A stretch of DNA of 64,000 bases from Acanthochromis polyacanthus (lineage: Eukaryota > Chordata > Actinopteri > Pomacentridae). The notes under the pieces are model-generated. The model did no database searches. It was not told the DNA's origin and was given only the letters and a program-made list of their open reading frames with translations. The stretch lies in contig NC_067120.1 of the NCBI RefSeq assembly GCF_021347895.1, positions 15,423,361 through 15,487,360 on the forward strand, written 5' to 3'. Shown here piece by piece: positions 54,301 through 64,000 of the stretch. Within the stretch, counting starts at the first letter, position 1; each line of letters starts with the position of its first letter. Both the position numbers and the translations under genes were made by a program.

Positions 54301-55451
54301 ATTAATACTACAAATGACGTTCCAGATATGCAGCCTGACTTATTACTGTATAACTCACACTGGTTCTCGGCCAACTGGCTCGAGGCTGGCGGGGGTCTTT
54401 AGTATCAACACACAGTTCCAGATTCAGACAGAGATAGAGAATCAGGGAGTGGAAGCAGCCAAACTTGTAAGCAGCAGCATTTGTCTTGTGGGGCAACTGC
54501 ATGTGAGAGGGTCGAGCTGCTTGCTGGTGCCACAGTTCTTGTGTTAACGCAGCAGAAAAGAGGAAGAGTTTGTATTCATGGCTATCTATAGACAGGAGTG
54601 GTGCCTGTGACATGGCAGCTGCTCCCCAGAGAGTGGTGACACATTAACCTTCAGCCAGCTGTCTTGGACTGCTGCTTTAACATGAGCTCACTCACATACA
54701 AACACACACTAAACAGACACAAGAAGATCATCCAAGTGTATCAGTAAAAGGCACAAACAAGGAAATAAGTTCTCCCAAAATGTTGATGAAGTTTGGTTTC
54801 AATAAAGTTGGACTGTTTTTCATGGGGGTATGGGAATGCTCACACACACACACCCATTCACATACTGGACCATCATTTGATCTGCTCTGGGACTCCAGGG
54901 ATCAGCACCGCGTGGCTACAGCTGTTTCACGGCGGGTCAGGTTACCCTGCTACCACCATCCCCAAGGCCTTCACCAAGGGAACGACCCCATGTCAAACCA
55001 ACACTCACACAGACACGGTGTCCTCCAACGGCTCCTCGCCAACCTACAGGTACAGAGCTCAACAGCAGGCATTGTAAGCCCAAAACAGACACACTTTCAA
55101 AAGGTCTTCAGTGACACACGTCTTGAAAGGAAGCTCAGCAGCTTGTGGTTGTCAAACTAAAACGTGCTCACAGGAAATGAGAGAAAGTGCTATCACAGCT
55201 CTTCCACCCAGCCACTGAGAAAACAACAAAACAACACAGTAAAGTGTAGATCAGGGTTCTAAAGCTCATTACTCATTTTTTGTAACCGAGTCAAGTTTGT
55301 TTTGTCTGAAATTCAGTTGTAACTGAAGAGTTGCATAGACTTGCAGTCACTGTCTTGATTAGATTGTGATTTAAATTATATCTTTTCTTATTTCAGACTT
55401 CTGGACAAGCTTGGTTGAGAGACAGCAGGTCCGATTTGTGGCACTGGCAGC

Positions 55452-55810
55452 GAGCAGTGACACTTTTTGTGGCACCGCCGTGGTGCCACGGTTAATGCCA
55501 CTGTGCAGTGGCACTTTTTGTGGGACCGCCGCGGTACCATGGTTAATGCCACTGTGCAGTGACACTTTTTGTGGCACCGCCGCGGTGCCACGGTTAATGC
55601 CACTGTGCAGTGGCACTTTTTGTGGGACCGCCGCGGTGCCACGGTTAATGCCACTGTGCAGTGGCACTTTTTGTGGCACCGCCGCAGTGCCACGGTTAAT
55701 GCCACTGTGCAGTGACACTTTTTGTGGCACCGCCGCAGTGCCACGGTTAATGCCACTGTGCAGTGACACTTTTTGTGACACCGCCGCGGTGCCACGGTTA
55801 ATGCCACTGT
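55452..55810. repeat. 51-bp tandem satellite, 7 copies, left arm
   Basis: The word CACTTTTT recurs at 55461, 55512, 55563, 55614, 55665, 55716 and 55767, exactly 51 bases apart with no indels. The consensus unit is a 16-bp palindrome (GCCACTG-TG-CAGTGGC), spacer ACTTTTT, a 21-bp palindrome (GTGGCACCGC-C-GCGGTGCCAC) and spacer GGTTAAT. Because 51 is divisible by 3, several frames stay open on both strands; none is a gene. Confidence 0.95.
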
Positions 55811-55976
55811 TTGGGCGAGATGCCACTGCCGCAACGGCATTTCCAGTGGCCTCTGGAGATGCCAGCAGAGATGACCCGGTTAATGCTACTGTTTAGGGAA
55901 CATGCCATGGTTAATGCCAGTACTTTTACCGCTGTTTGGGCGAGATATGGTTTATTCCGCTGTCTGAGGGAGATGC

Positions 55977-56441
55977 CACCAGGGGTGAAAGTAAGCCGGA
56001 ACGGTCCGGAACTGCGTACCGGCAAAAGATCTGGTGGCGGAACGCAGTTCCGGGAAAAGATCTGCTGGCGGTACGCCGCTCTTCCACCGGTATCTATGGG
56101 TACGCCGGTACGCCGCCCGGCCTGCCTGCTATCCTAGATATCGACCGGAGTTCACTCAGCAGTACGTGAGTGCGCATGCGTGTCTACTTCCGTAACACAG
56201 CGATTGTTATGGCCAGTAGCAGCCAATAGCAAATAGGTGCGCTTGATTTATTGCACTGGGACGAGCAATAAATTACACGTGAAATTCCACACGTTCTTGT
56301 GATTGGCTGAAAAACTTTCAACAGGATTTACAATGGTTAGCATCATGTTAGCATCGACGGAAAGGGGTGAAAGTAAGCCGGAACGGTCCGGAACTATTAC
56401 TAATAGTTCCGGCAAGAATTTAAAACTACTTTCACCCCTGG
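55977..56441. mobile_element. hAT-like non-autonomous remnants inside the fold-back element
   Basis: It starts CAGGGGTGAAAGTAAGCC near 55979 and ends TACTTTCACCCCTG near 56440, matching inverted termini of hAT type. A second internal left end (AGGGGTGAAAGTAAGCC near 56365) suggests two related copies or a rearrangement. The 8 bases on each outer side differ, so no target duplication is confirmed. Confidence 0.6.
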
Positions 56442-57459
56442 TTTGAACGTGTGGACCTGGTATTATTGTTAAGATGCAACAGTTTTATTAGTCTGGATTT
56501 TATAATCCTTTTTCCTGGTTTGAAAAATCAAGCATGTTGTGATCTCTATCACCTGTTAAGACTAGGCTAATTAACACCTAAAATACCTTCTTCTTTGTGC
56601 AATATACCAGAAGAACCAGAAGGCTGGTTTCAAGGCTGATTGGTTTAATGTACTGACACTGTGAGCATGACATGTCTGGATCTGTGGTCTCTACAAGAAA
56701 CATATTTTGGCAACATATTACTTTCAAAACCTGAGGCAAAATGCATGATTGAAAGATGTAACTGAAAGATAAACAGCATAAGACATGACAGTCCAGTAAC
56801 GGTACAGTCAGACCAAGTCAAAGTCTACAGAAGTAGACTTAGATATGTAGAATATATAAATTGTAAAATTGTTCCTCAAAATTGTAGCACAATTGTTTAT
56901 ATGCTTTTATTCATGTATCATGTTTACATCCCTGGCATCTTTCCCAAAAAGCAACATCAGCTGTGGCATCTTTGTGGCAGTTGTAACCCACGCCTGGTAA
57001 AGGCTGTAATAATCAAGAAAGCACACAGACAAGTTATTTCAAACAGTTTTAGTAAACATATTTTCTGGTGACAATCCACACAATATGTGTAACAACTGAA
57101 TGAAAATGGAAATAAAATAGCCTATTTCAAGAGAACTGAAGATGAATTTGTTTCACATTACTCCAGTCTGCCAGCATTTGGCAGCAGTTTCTTCCCTCAA
57201 ATAACTAGTGTGTTTAGCGCCCCTAGGGGCAACGACCACTAGTTCGTTCAGGTTAATACGGTCACCGGACAAACCACAGAATCGGATAACCCCATCCAGA
57301 TAGTAGTAGTGGCATCTCCCCAAAAGAGTGACATTAACCGTAGCATCTCGTCCAAACAGCGGTAAAAGTAGCCTACTGGCTTAAAATGTGGCATCTCTAC
57401 CAGACCGTGGCATTAACCGTGGCACCTCACAGTGGCAATAACCGTGGTATCCCCTAAAC

Positions 57460-57894
57460 CAGTGGTCGGCAACTGGCGGCCCGTGGGCCAAAACTGGCCC
57501 GTCAGGAATAATATCTGGCCCGACAGATGATTTTGAAAATTCGATTTGGCACGGAGCCAAGACAGTCCGTCACCGCAACACGAAACTCGCGTGGTCGGCT
57601 GCTGCCGGGCATTTCCGCGTTTGCGCTACTGGTCGGACACGGTTGTACCAGCCAGATTTCACTGAGCAACAGTGTGTGCAAAACGTGTGTGTGTCTCGGG
57701 AGTCATTTTTAATACATCTGTGATCAGAATTGAGACGTGTGTCCCAAGCAGCAGTGATCAGCTGTAGAAGCTCCGCTGCTCGCGGTATCGCCCCCCCGCT
57801 CGCGGAATCGGAGCGCACCCCCTCGCAGGTTGGCCCGCTGTTCGATTGTTTACAAACATTTTGTCCCGAAGCCACATCTACTTGCCGACCCCTG
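57460..57894. mobile_element. hAT non-autonomous element with perfect 8-bp target duplication
   Basis: The ends are CAGTGGTCGGCAA and, reverse-complemented, CAGGGGTCGGCAA (one mismatch in 13). It is flanked by CCCTAAAC at 57452-57459 and again at 57895-57902, an exact 8-bp duplication as hAT transposases make. It interrupts the right arm of the fold-back element and so arrived after it. At 435 bp with no transposase, it needs help in trans. Confidence 0.92.
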
Positions 57895-57982
57895 CCCTAA
57901 ACAGTGACATTAACCGTGGCACCTCTGCTGGCATCTCCAGAGGCTACTGGAAATGCCGCTGCGGCAGTGGCATCTCGCCCAA

Positions 57983-58080
57983 ACAGTGGCATTAACCGTG
58001 GCACCGCAGCGGTGCCACAAAAAGTGTCGCTGCACAGTGGCATTAACCGTGGCACCGCGGCGGTGCCACAAAAAGTGTCA
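57983..58080. repeat. 51-bp satellite, 2 copies, right arm (inverted)
   Basis: CATTAACCGTGGCACCGC occurs at 57990 and 58041, again exactly 51 bases apart. These are reverse complements of the left-arm unit. Confidence 0.9.
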
Positions 58081-58108
58081 CTGCTAGCTGCCAGTGCCAC
58101 AAATCGGT

Positions 58109-60880
58109 CTTACCCCTACTGGCTTGGTTTTCTTCTGACTAATAAAAAACAATTCTACAAAAATACTGACAGACCTCAAAGTAGGCATTACATTGCCTTA
58201 GTACTGAACAATTGAACAAGCTGCTAGTAACAACATGCCGTTTTGCAGGTCTACATTAGCAGTAGTCAGTAGGAGTAAATCATAGTTGTATCTTCATATG
58301 CTAAAGTAGAACTGGAAAGATGAGTCGACAAATTAATTTGCAAACAAAATTTCATCAACACAGTTGTTGATGATTACTCAAGTACTGCATAAAGGATAGG
58401 TTCCATGAATGCATCCTAAAATGATTATATTTCTCTGATTTTTCGGACAAATTATCGACATGTGCAAACAAATTCATAATGAAAATAATCAATTTTCACA
58501 GCCCTAATAGTTTTCAATATTTCAGATATATTTGCTCAAAGTTGAGTTTCAACTGAAAATCAAACAGCATTAATTATCTGAGTTTGGACCCATGCCAAGC
58601 TGAACCGTGAAACATTATTAATTTATTTGGACACCAATTTGATTGGTTAATGTGATGTTGCAAACATTTACCACATTGCCACACTCAATTACCCATTTAT
58701 TAGATCCACCCAACCAAAGCTGCTGCAGTCTAATACAACAGTCCTGCAATAAACTGCACCATCATGAAGGCTATAATCACCTCAGTTCAGTCCAGTTTTA
58801 CATTAAAGCGTGGAGGTGCTGATTCTGAACTTTGAGGTCATTTTGAAGGTTATACTTTGTAGTGCTGAACTGTACTGCACCATCCTGAGAGACATTTCTA
58901 ATACTGTGCCCATTTAGTATTTAGTTTACATGAATCAGGATAAACTATACACTTGAAACACCTCTTAGTATAATGTAAATACAGTTTAACATCAGTGTGA
59001 AGTACAGATTTCAAAATGACCAAACCAGTTGTAGGTTTATATATACACACACACCTAAAAACTTGCCATTTCATCAGCCCTTGTACCAGAAATATTTTTC
59101 TTCTAGAACCCAACATATATAGTAGTTGGGCTACCAATATTGACCAATCACAGATACATTGGTTTCAGCATGTCATCCAATAAGCACTGCTATAAAAACA
59201 TTTTTGCATAGATTCAGAAATAGTGTCATCACCATCAACTAGGGTCAGACCAAAGGCCTGGCCAGTTATCATGACTGATATATGGCATTTATCCAATTAC
59301 TGGTGGCTGTATTTTATTGGCTTATTACTGATAAATTAAATGCATTATTTCAGGTCTGATACAGTCACCGTTCTCTGTGTTTAGTCACTCTGTGGCCAAA
59401 AAGTTCCCCTGAAACAGAGTCTGGAAAACAACAGTTACTAATGCTTCAAGATATGGACCTTAGTGAGCAATGAAAGTGATAGAACAGTAAAAGAATAAGA
59501 AAATAGTGTAGAATAGCAGGCCGTAACTGCAGAGACAAACTAATCAATCTCAGTCGATCCCACATAAACAGAGGAGAATATTCTAATTAAAACACCTCCT
59601 ATTTCTATTTAATATATTCAGTGACGTTCACAGTCATGAATGAAGAAGCCCAGTTTATGAATGACAGGTCTCTGCTGTCACATGCTGTGAAAAACATTAC
59701 ATTTAAAGTACATTGTTTACAAATATCATAATCAGCATCGACCCTGAAAATCCATATCGATCGACCCCCTGCTACAGCAGTTTTTCCTACAGCCTGATCA
59801 ATATAATCAGTTTGGTGATATTTTCAAGTAATATTGGAAAAATAAAATATTTTTTTAAAGAAAACATAATGCAAACAATATTGAAAAAGCAAATTTAAAT
59901 GCAGTCTTTGCTACCAACTATACTCTTTACAACACTTTCTGCAGTACATGTATCACAGACGGTGGTGCGGAGTCAAGTGGTGTCTACACTGTAAGCTGTA
60001 AGGCAGTTTCTGAAATATGTTGCTTGAAAGTTAACCAAACAATGGCCTCATAATGCTCCTTACTCACTATTGCTATATTTCTTATTTTAATGTATCAATA
60101 TTATTTTCATGCACTGTATGTTCAATGTCTTAGTGAAAAACTAAGTGTATAATGGTAATAAAGATAACAATTCGCTTATATAAAATAGGGAATTTTTCAG
60201 TCTTTTAAAATTGGTACTGGTCCCAAAAATCCAGTACCAATTGTGTTCTAGTTTTCCCACTCTCGGCCAGTTGACCCAAGAATAAGGTTAACAACATTAG
60301 AACAATACCTTTGGCACCACACAGGCTTCATCAAAATGAATGTGCCCATCAGTTTGCCATGAGAATCAGGCTTCAGAACAATGATGGCTTCCTTTAAGGA
60401 CATCCTGCTACACTCAAACTCGTGTCTCTCTCACACCAAACAACTCAGATTAACTCTGCAGAAGACACGAGTGCAGGAATTCCCTGAAAGCTGCATCATG
60501 CGGTGAGACCCCTGGAGGCTGCGGGGTCTTTTCTCCAACTGTTCCCGGGCTGCAGGCTGCTGAGCCGGCCTCACACAGCAGCTGACAGGGCTTAGAGGAA
60601 GCTCAGAGCCTGCTACAGTCTGCGCGCTGCTTCAAGTTGTTTGTGAAAGAAAGGAATAACAAAAATATATATGGACGAGAAAGACAGGACACTCCGAAAT
60701 GTGGGTCAGTGAATGTTTGGTTGCGACTATGCAAGACGATACACGCAAAGAGCAGCCTCCCTGTTCCAACCAGCCCAACACAATACAGTGACAGCCGACT
60801 GTTTGTGTGTTTAACACTGAACCATGAAGCCAGCAGGGCAGAAATGACCAACTATTAGCCCCTCTGAACTTCTTTCAACC
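58109..60880 (-). other. CDK17: CDK17 presumed intron 1, part 2
   Basis: AT-rich, no exon recognised. A decayed copy of the common fish repeat is at about 58240-58510, ending TTTTCACAGCCCTAAT. Confidence 0.4.
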
Positions 60881-61565
60881 TCCACTAGTGCGGTTTCTAG
60901 CTACCCTGGCCAGGTGTTCGGTTCACCAGTGAACGGGTCAAACGGCTGCATTCAAACTGAGGCGGTGAAGTAAACATTGTTGCGTTGTTGAGCCCGTTTT
61001 GTGTCACAACGCTGAAGTGTTTCTTGTGTCGCCGCGGCTCTAACTTGTGTAAAAACACACAAACTACCCGACACAGTGTGAGTGTGTGCGGGGGGGGGGG
61101 TTCACCAGAAACGGTTAGCGTTGCTCCGACCGGAGTCCCCGACCTCGGAGCTTCTTCTCAGGCCGGATGCCGTCTTCCCTCCGAGCGTGGAAGAAGAAGA
61201 AGAAAAAAAAGCTTCTTCTTTGTGGCTTCGCTGTGGTCGTAGATACTCCGCAGTGTCGCTTATATCCGCAGGGCTGGGGCGTCCAGCGGCATGGCGGGCG
61301 GTTCAGGCTTTAAAGTTTGTCTCCCGGTGGAAAAAGGAAGTGCCGCGGTCGGTTTTTCTCTCGATGTGACCATGGCAGTGTGGGGAGACGACGGTGATTA
61401 GTAGTTGATCTGATATGAGGGTGTCCTCTGCCTGCCTGCCTGCTTGCCACCACACCGCCGAGCGCCCAGCGGGGAAACAGCGCCACTCAACGGAAAATGC
61501 AGGAAACGCAGCGAGGCAGCGGTGTGACTCCACAGCGGCCCCTGCTGGATGAAATGCTACACTCC
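60881..61565 (-). promoter_or_regulatory. CDK17: CpG-rich zone, probable CDK17 promoter and 5' exon
   Basis: CpG density rises sharply compared with both sides (for example GTGTCGCCGCGGC, CCGGAGTCCCCGACCTCGG, CGTCCAGCGGCATGGCGGGCGG). The first detected CDK17 exon begins with a splice acceptor, so a 5' non-coding exon must lie upstream, and this is the only CpG-rich island there. Several weak donors exist on the minus strand (for example CTG|GTGAAC near 61105) and I cannot choose between them. Confidence 0.5.
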
Positions 61566-63765
61566 TACAAATCTGTTTACCAGGAGGCATTAGAGGCAGG
61601 CCGGTTTACTCAGTAGAGGAAGTACATTTACACTGTAGCTCCCCTTTTGTTCCAAATCACTCTAATATTTTTACCATTTTCTACCACAAAACACAATAAA
61701 ACAGATTTTTACCATGTGGGACCTTTAAGGAAAGAAAGATAGAGCAACATCTTGGTAATCATATGAGGTGTTTTACATTAAAAAACGATTCAATATAAAA
61801 CTCGTAATTTTAAAGTAAAAAAAATAATGTTGGGAAAGTATCATTATTTACTCACATCTCTGCTGTGTAACTGAAAACAAATATTGCATACTGTGCATCA
61901 TTTTATTTAAAATGACAAATGACAAATATACTATGATTTTTTACAGCAAGACACAGCTTGAATTTGTCCTACTTTTTTGAAATTCGGGATTTGTCTGAGA
62001 GCTGCATTTAATGTCCTACCACAAGGCAGCAAATACAGACATGAACGAGGTTCTAACTTCCTCTCTGAGCCAGTTAATATATCGTGAAATTCACAACACA
62101 GAAACTGTTTTTAACAACATCATGGTTGTAATGTCAGTACTTTAGCGGTGCAGAACCGCAGCTTGGAAATGGATATTAATTGACTGCTGGTTACATGTAG
62201 TTTTAATAGGCTGTCTTTCAGTGAACATTTCATAGCCGTCCATTGTCTGACACCAGAAATAAAAAATGTGTAAAAGACAACAGGTATTGGGAATTCAGCT
62301 GTATTAAAATTGAGTATATCCTACTAACAGAATATCCCTGAAACTGTATTATTTATGCACAGTTCCATGGTAAATACTAAAACAAAAAACAAAAAACTCA
62401 TATCATGTCAGTAAACAGATTGTGGTCATTGTTAGGGTAAAAAGTCTCCCAACTTATCCTGATTAAGTACAGCTTCAAGGTACTTCAGTTTTACCAATTC
62501 ATACTTCTTCATAGGGCTACTTTATATACACTGAAAGTATATGAACCATTGGTATATAATTTCCCTCTGGGGATTAATAAAGTCTGTCTAAGTATAATTA
62601 TATCTATCTCTGTCAGTTTGATTATATATAAATACAGATAATATTACTTTACTGTCCAAATGCAGTCTTCTAATTTGTATCTCCTCACTCGCATTATTAA
62701 TGCAGTGTATTACTGTCACACTTTAGACTCCGTTGTTTGCTTTAATCGAATTGCATTATATTAATAAAATAATCAAATTTTCCCATCAAATTTCATTAAA
62801 ATTTCAGAGATAGTTCATTCACTAAAAAAATTGACAACACATGGCAAAAACAAACAAAAACCCCAATACAATGATGTATTCAGAATTCTACGCCACAGAC
62901 ACTGCAGAATTTAATTTCCTATTTTGCTCATATTGTGTAAATTAGAACCATTTCCCTTGTTATATATATATATATATATATACACATGTACTTTTCACAC
63001 ATACCGGAGCTCAGCATACTCCCTGCATATCTTCCTAAACCCTCTCTCCAGTTTCTTCTCACTTCGCTGAGCAACAATTCCTCCACCTTGGATTGCCCCA
63101 CATGACAATCTAAACATTCATTCTTTTCTGGGGCGCAGCCAGGAGCCAGGTTGGAGGAAACTCAAGCAAACTGAAGGCTGCATACTTTCCCGCATAACTT
63201 TATGCAAAGCAGAGAGAGGTGGGCTTATTGAGGGGCCCAACTCAGCTGCATCTGCAGTGGAGATTTTTGGCAAAAAATTCCTGCTTTTCTCTGGGCCTCA
63301 CTTGTTTTCTGTCACTTTTTAATCTAATTTTTTGTCCGTCATTAATCCTTTCTGTAGCAAGCATAGCTAGGCAAGTGGAACATATTCAGTCTGTAGTGTA
63401 ATTTCTATGATAACACCTATGTTTTCCCTTCTAAGATAAAAAAAAAAACATGTCCTTACTAAACATAATAAGACCCACACTTAAGCTTATTTTAATTGCA
63501 ACTAGAATAACCACAAAGAGAAAAGTTACAGATTTACTAAGTCAAAATTAAACCCTCGGCACATTGCTGTCAGTTGGAAGCTCTCTGTTGTTTGTTGGAT
63601 TCGGCCTCTTATCAGATCTGCTCGGTCACTCCCTCCCTCCACTGACAAGCAGTCAGTACTGCTCCAGGCTCCCGACCCCACCTCTCACAAACGTCCTACT
63701 CACCTCTCTCCTGCTGTTCTCCTTCACTTCTCCTATCTTTCAGCTATTCAGCCTCACAGTTAAAG
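61566..63765. other. Intergenic between CDK17 and the next gene
   Basis: AT-rich. It holds a retroelement-tail-like GGGGATTAATAAAGT at about 62570 and an (AT)n microsatellite at 62961-62981. The 200 bases before 63766 are CT-rich and may be the leader of the next gene; no clear TATA box was seen. Confidence 0.4.
62961..62981. repeat. TA microsatellite
   Basis: About ten TA units followed by CACATG. Confidence 0.9.
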
Positions 63766-63823
63766 ATGTCCTGGACGTACGCGACCCTCCTGGCTCTCCT
63801 CACTGTGCTACTTGCACTTTCCT
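63766..63823 (+). CDS. First coding exon of an unidentified secreted or membrane protein
   Basis: ATG at 63766 in the context AAAGATGTC opens MSWTYATLLALLTVLLALS, a clean signal peptide with a short polar start and a long Leu/Ala core. The frame then meets CCT followed by GTGAGT at 63824, a strong splice donor, so the exon should end there with one or two bases of the next codon. The following exons are beyond the window. In human, CDK17 is followed by CFAP54, which has no signal peptide, so this neighbour is different. I cannot name it. Confidence 0.6.
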
Positions 63824-64000
63824 GTGAGTCCGGTGCAGGAAAATATGATCTTTTGCATCTGTGCATTCAAATATCAGCAGTATCTTCTTTAGAAAATGTA
63901 ATGTTAGCTGTTTGTTTTTTCCTTTGTGTTTCATGGAGAGGTAAGCAGAAAAGCTCAGAGTCTGTTTTCATTTGAAGCTTTCACATTTTATCCTCTGACC

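Larger units (their letters stand above)
45234..55430 (-). other. CDK17: CDK17 presumed intron 1, part 1
   Basis: No coding exon supported. It contains copies of the common fish repeat (about 46170-46545 and 48040-48360), fragments of a second family beginning AGGGCTGTATAATTAATC (50758) and an AC tract near 49961-50000. A GC-richer patch at 48640-49400 has several open frames but no recognisable protein. An alternative first exon in that patch is possible but not shown. Confidence 0.4.
55430..58108. mobile_element. Fold-back-type element with palindromic 51-bp satellite arms
   Basis: The outer ends are inverted copies of each other: CCGATTTGTGGCACTGGCAGC at 55430 reappears, reverse-complemented, ending at 58108. 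Pairing continues inward through the 51-bp satellite, TTTGGGCGAGATGCCACTGCC, GGCATTTCCAGT(G/A)GCC, CTCTGGAGATGCCAGC and down to GGGAGATGCCAC (55967-55978 against about 57308-57320). Arms are about 550 bp on the left and about 800 bp on the right, the latter swollen by a 435-bp insertion. The centre (55979-57307) contains hAT-like remnants and no transposase. I do not recognise the family, and the terminal duplication is unclear. It lies in CDK17 intron 1. Confidence 0.75.

Noticed and set aside
55371..55896. Long open frames of 150-160 codons on both strands, with repeated 17-residue units
   Set aside because: They follow from a tandem repeat whose 51-bp period is divisible by three. Three overlapping frames are open at once, and none resembles a protein.

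Overview
The window looks like a spiny-rayed teleost fish chromosome. The genes are vertebrate and split by GT-AG introns. The intergenic DNA is AT-rich and carries fish-type repeats: tRNA-headed V-SINE-like copies, hAT, piggyBac and Tc1/mariner-type debris, and long GT and TA microsatellites. Three orthologues could be assembled exon by exon: HAL (minus strand), ELK3 (plus) and CDK17/PCTAIRE-2 (minus). Their order and orientation match the human 12q23 block HAL-LTA4H-ELK3-CDK17, except that no LTA4H exon was seen between HAL and ELK3.

Layout. 1-6.5 kb is repeat-rich DNA with two V-SINE-like copies and an imperfect inverted-repeat element; no gene was recognised. 6.5-12.6 kb is HAL in 20 coding exons, complete except for a 1-bp shortfall in exon 15 that shifts the frame. 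12.8-16.3 kb holds a piggyBac-like fragment and a decayed Tc1/mariner-like copy with clear terminal inverted repeats. 16.5-25.5 kb is ELK3: a CpG-rich 5' end, four coding exons giving 402 aa, and a poly(A) signal. 26.9-45.2 kb is the coding part of CDK17: 16 exons giving 526 aa, plus a candidate 51-nt in-frame cassette exon not found in the human protein as I know it. From 45.2 kb to a CpG-rich zone near 61 kb lies what I take to be its long first intron. That intron holds a fold-back element (55.4-58.1 kb) whose arms carry a 51-bp satellite unit built of two palindromes, and which contains a hAT-type insertion with a perfect 8-bp target duplication. At 63.77 kb the first coding exon of another plus-strand gene begins; it encodes a signal peptide and is cut off by the window edge.

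The three genes share no pathway. HAL starts histidine breakdown, ELK3 is an ETS ternary-complex factor working with SRF, and CDK17 is a PCTAIRE-type kinase. Their adjacency is conserved synteny. HAL and ELK3 are divergent; ELK3 and CDK17 converge tail to tail, with about 2.1 kb between stop codons. Exon coordinates come from reading splice sites by eye together with phase bookkeeping and family homology; transcript ends and the CDK17 5' exon are not resolved.
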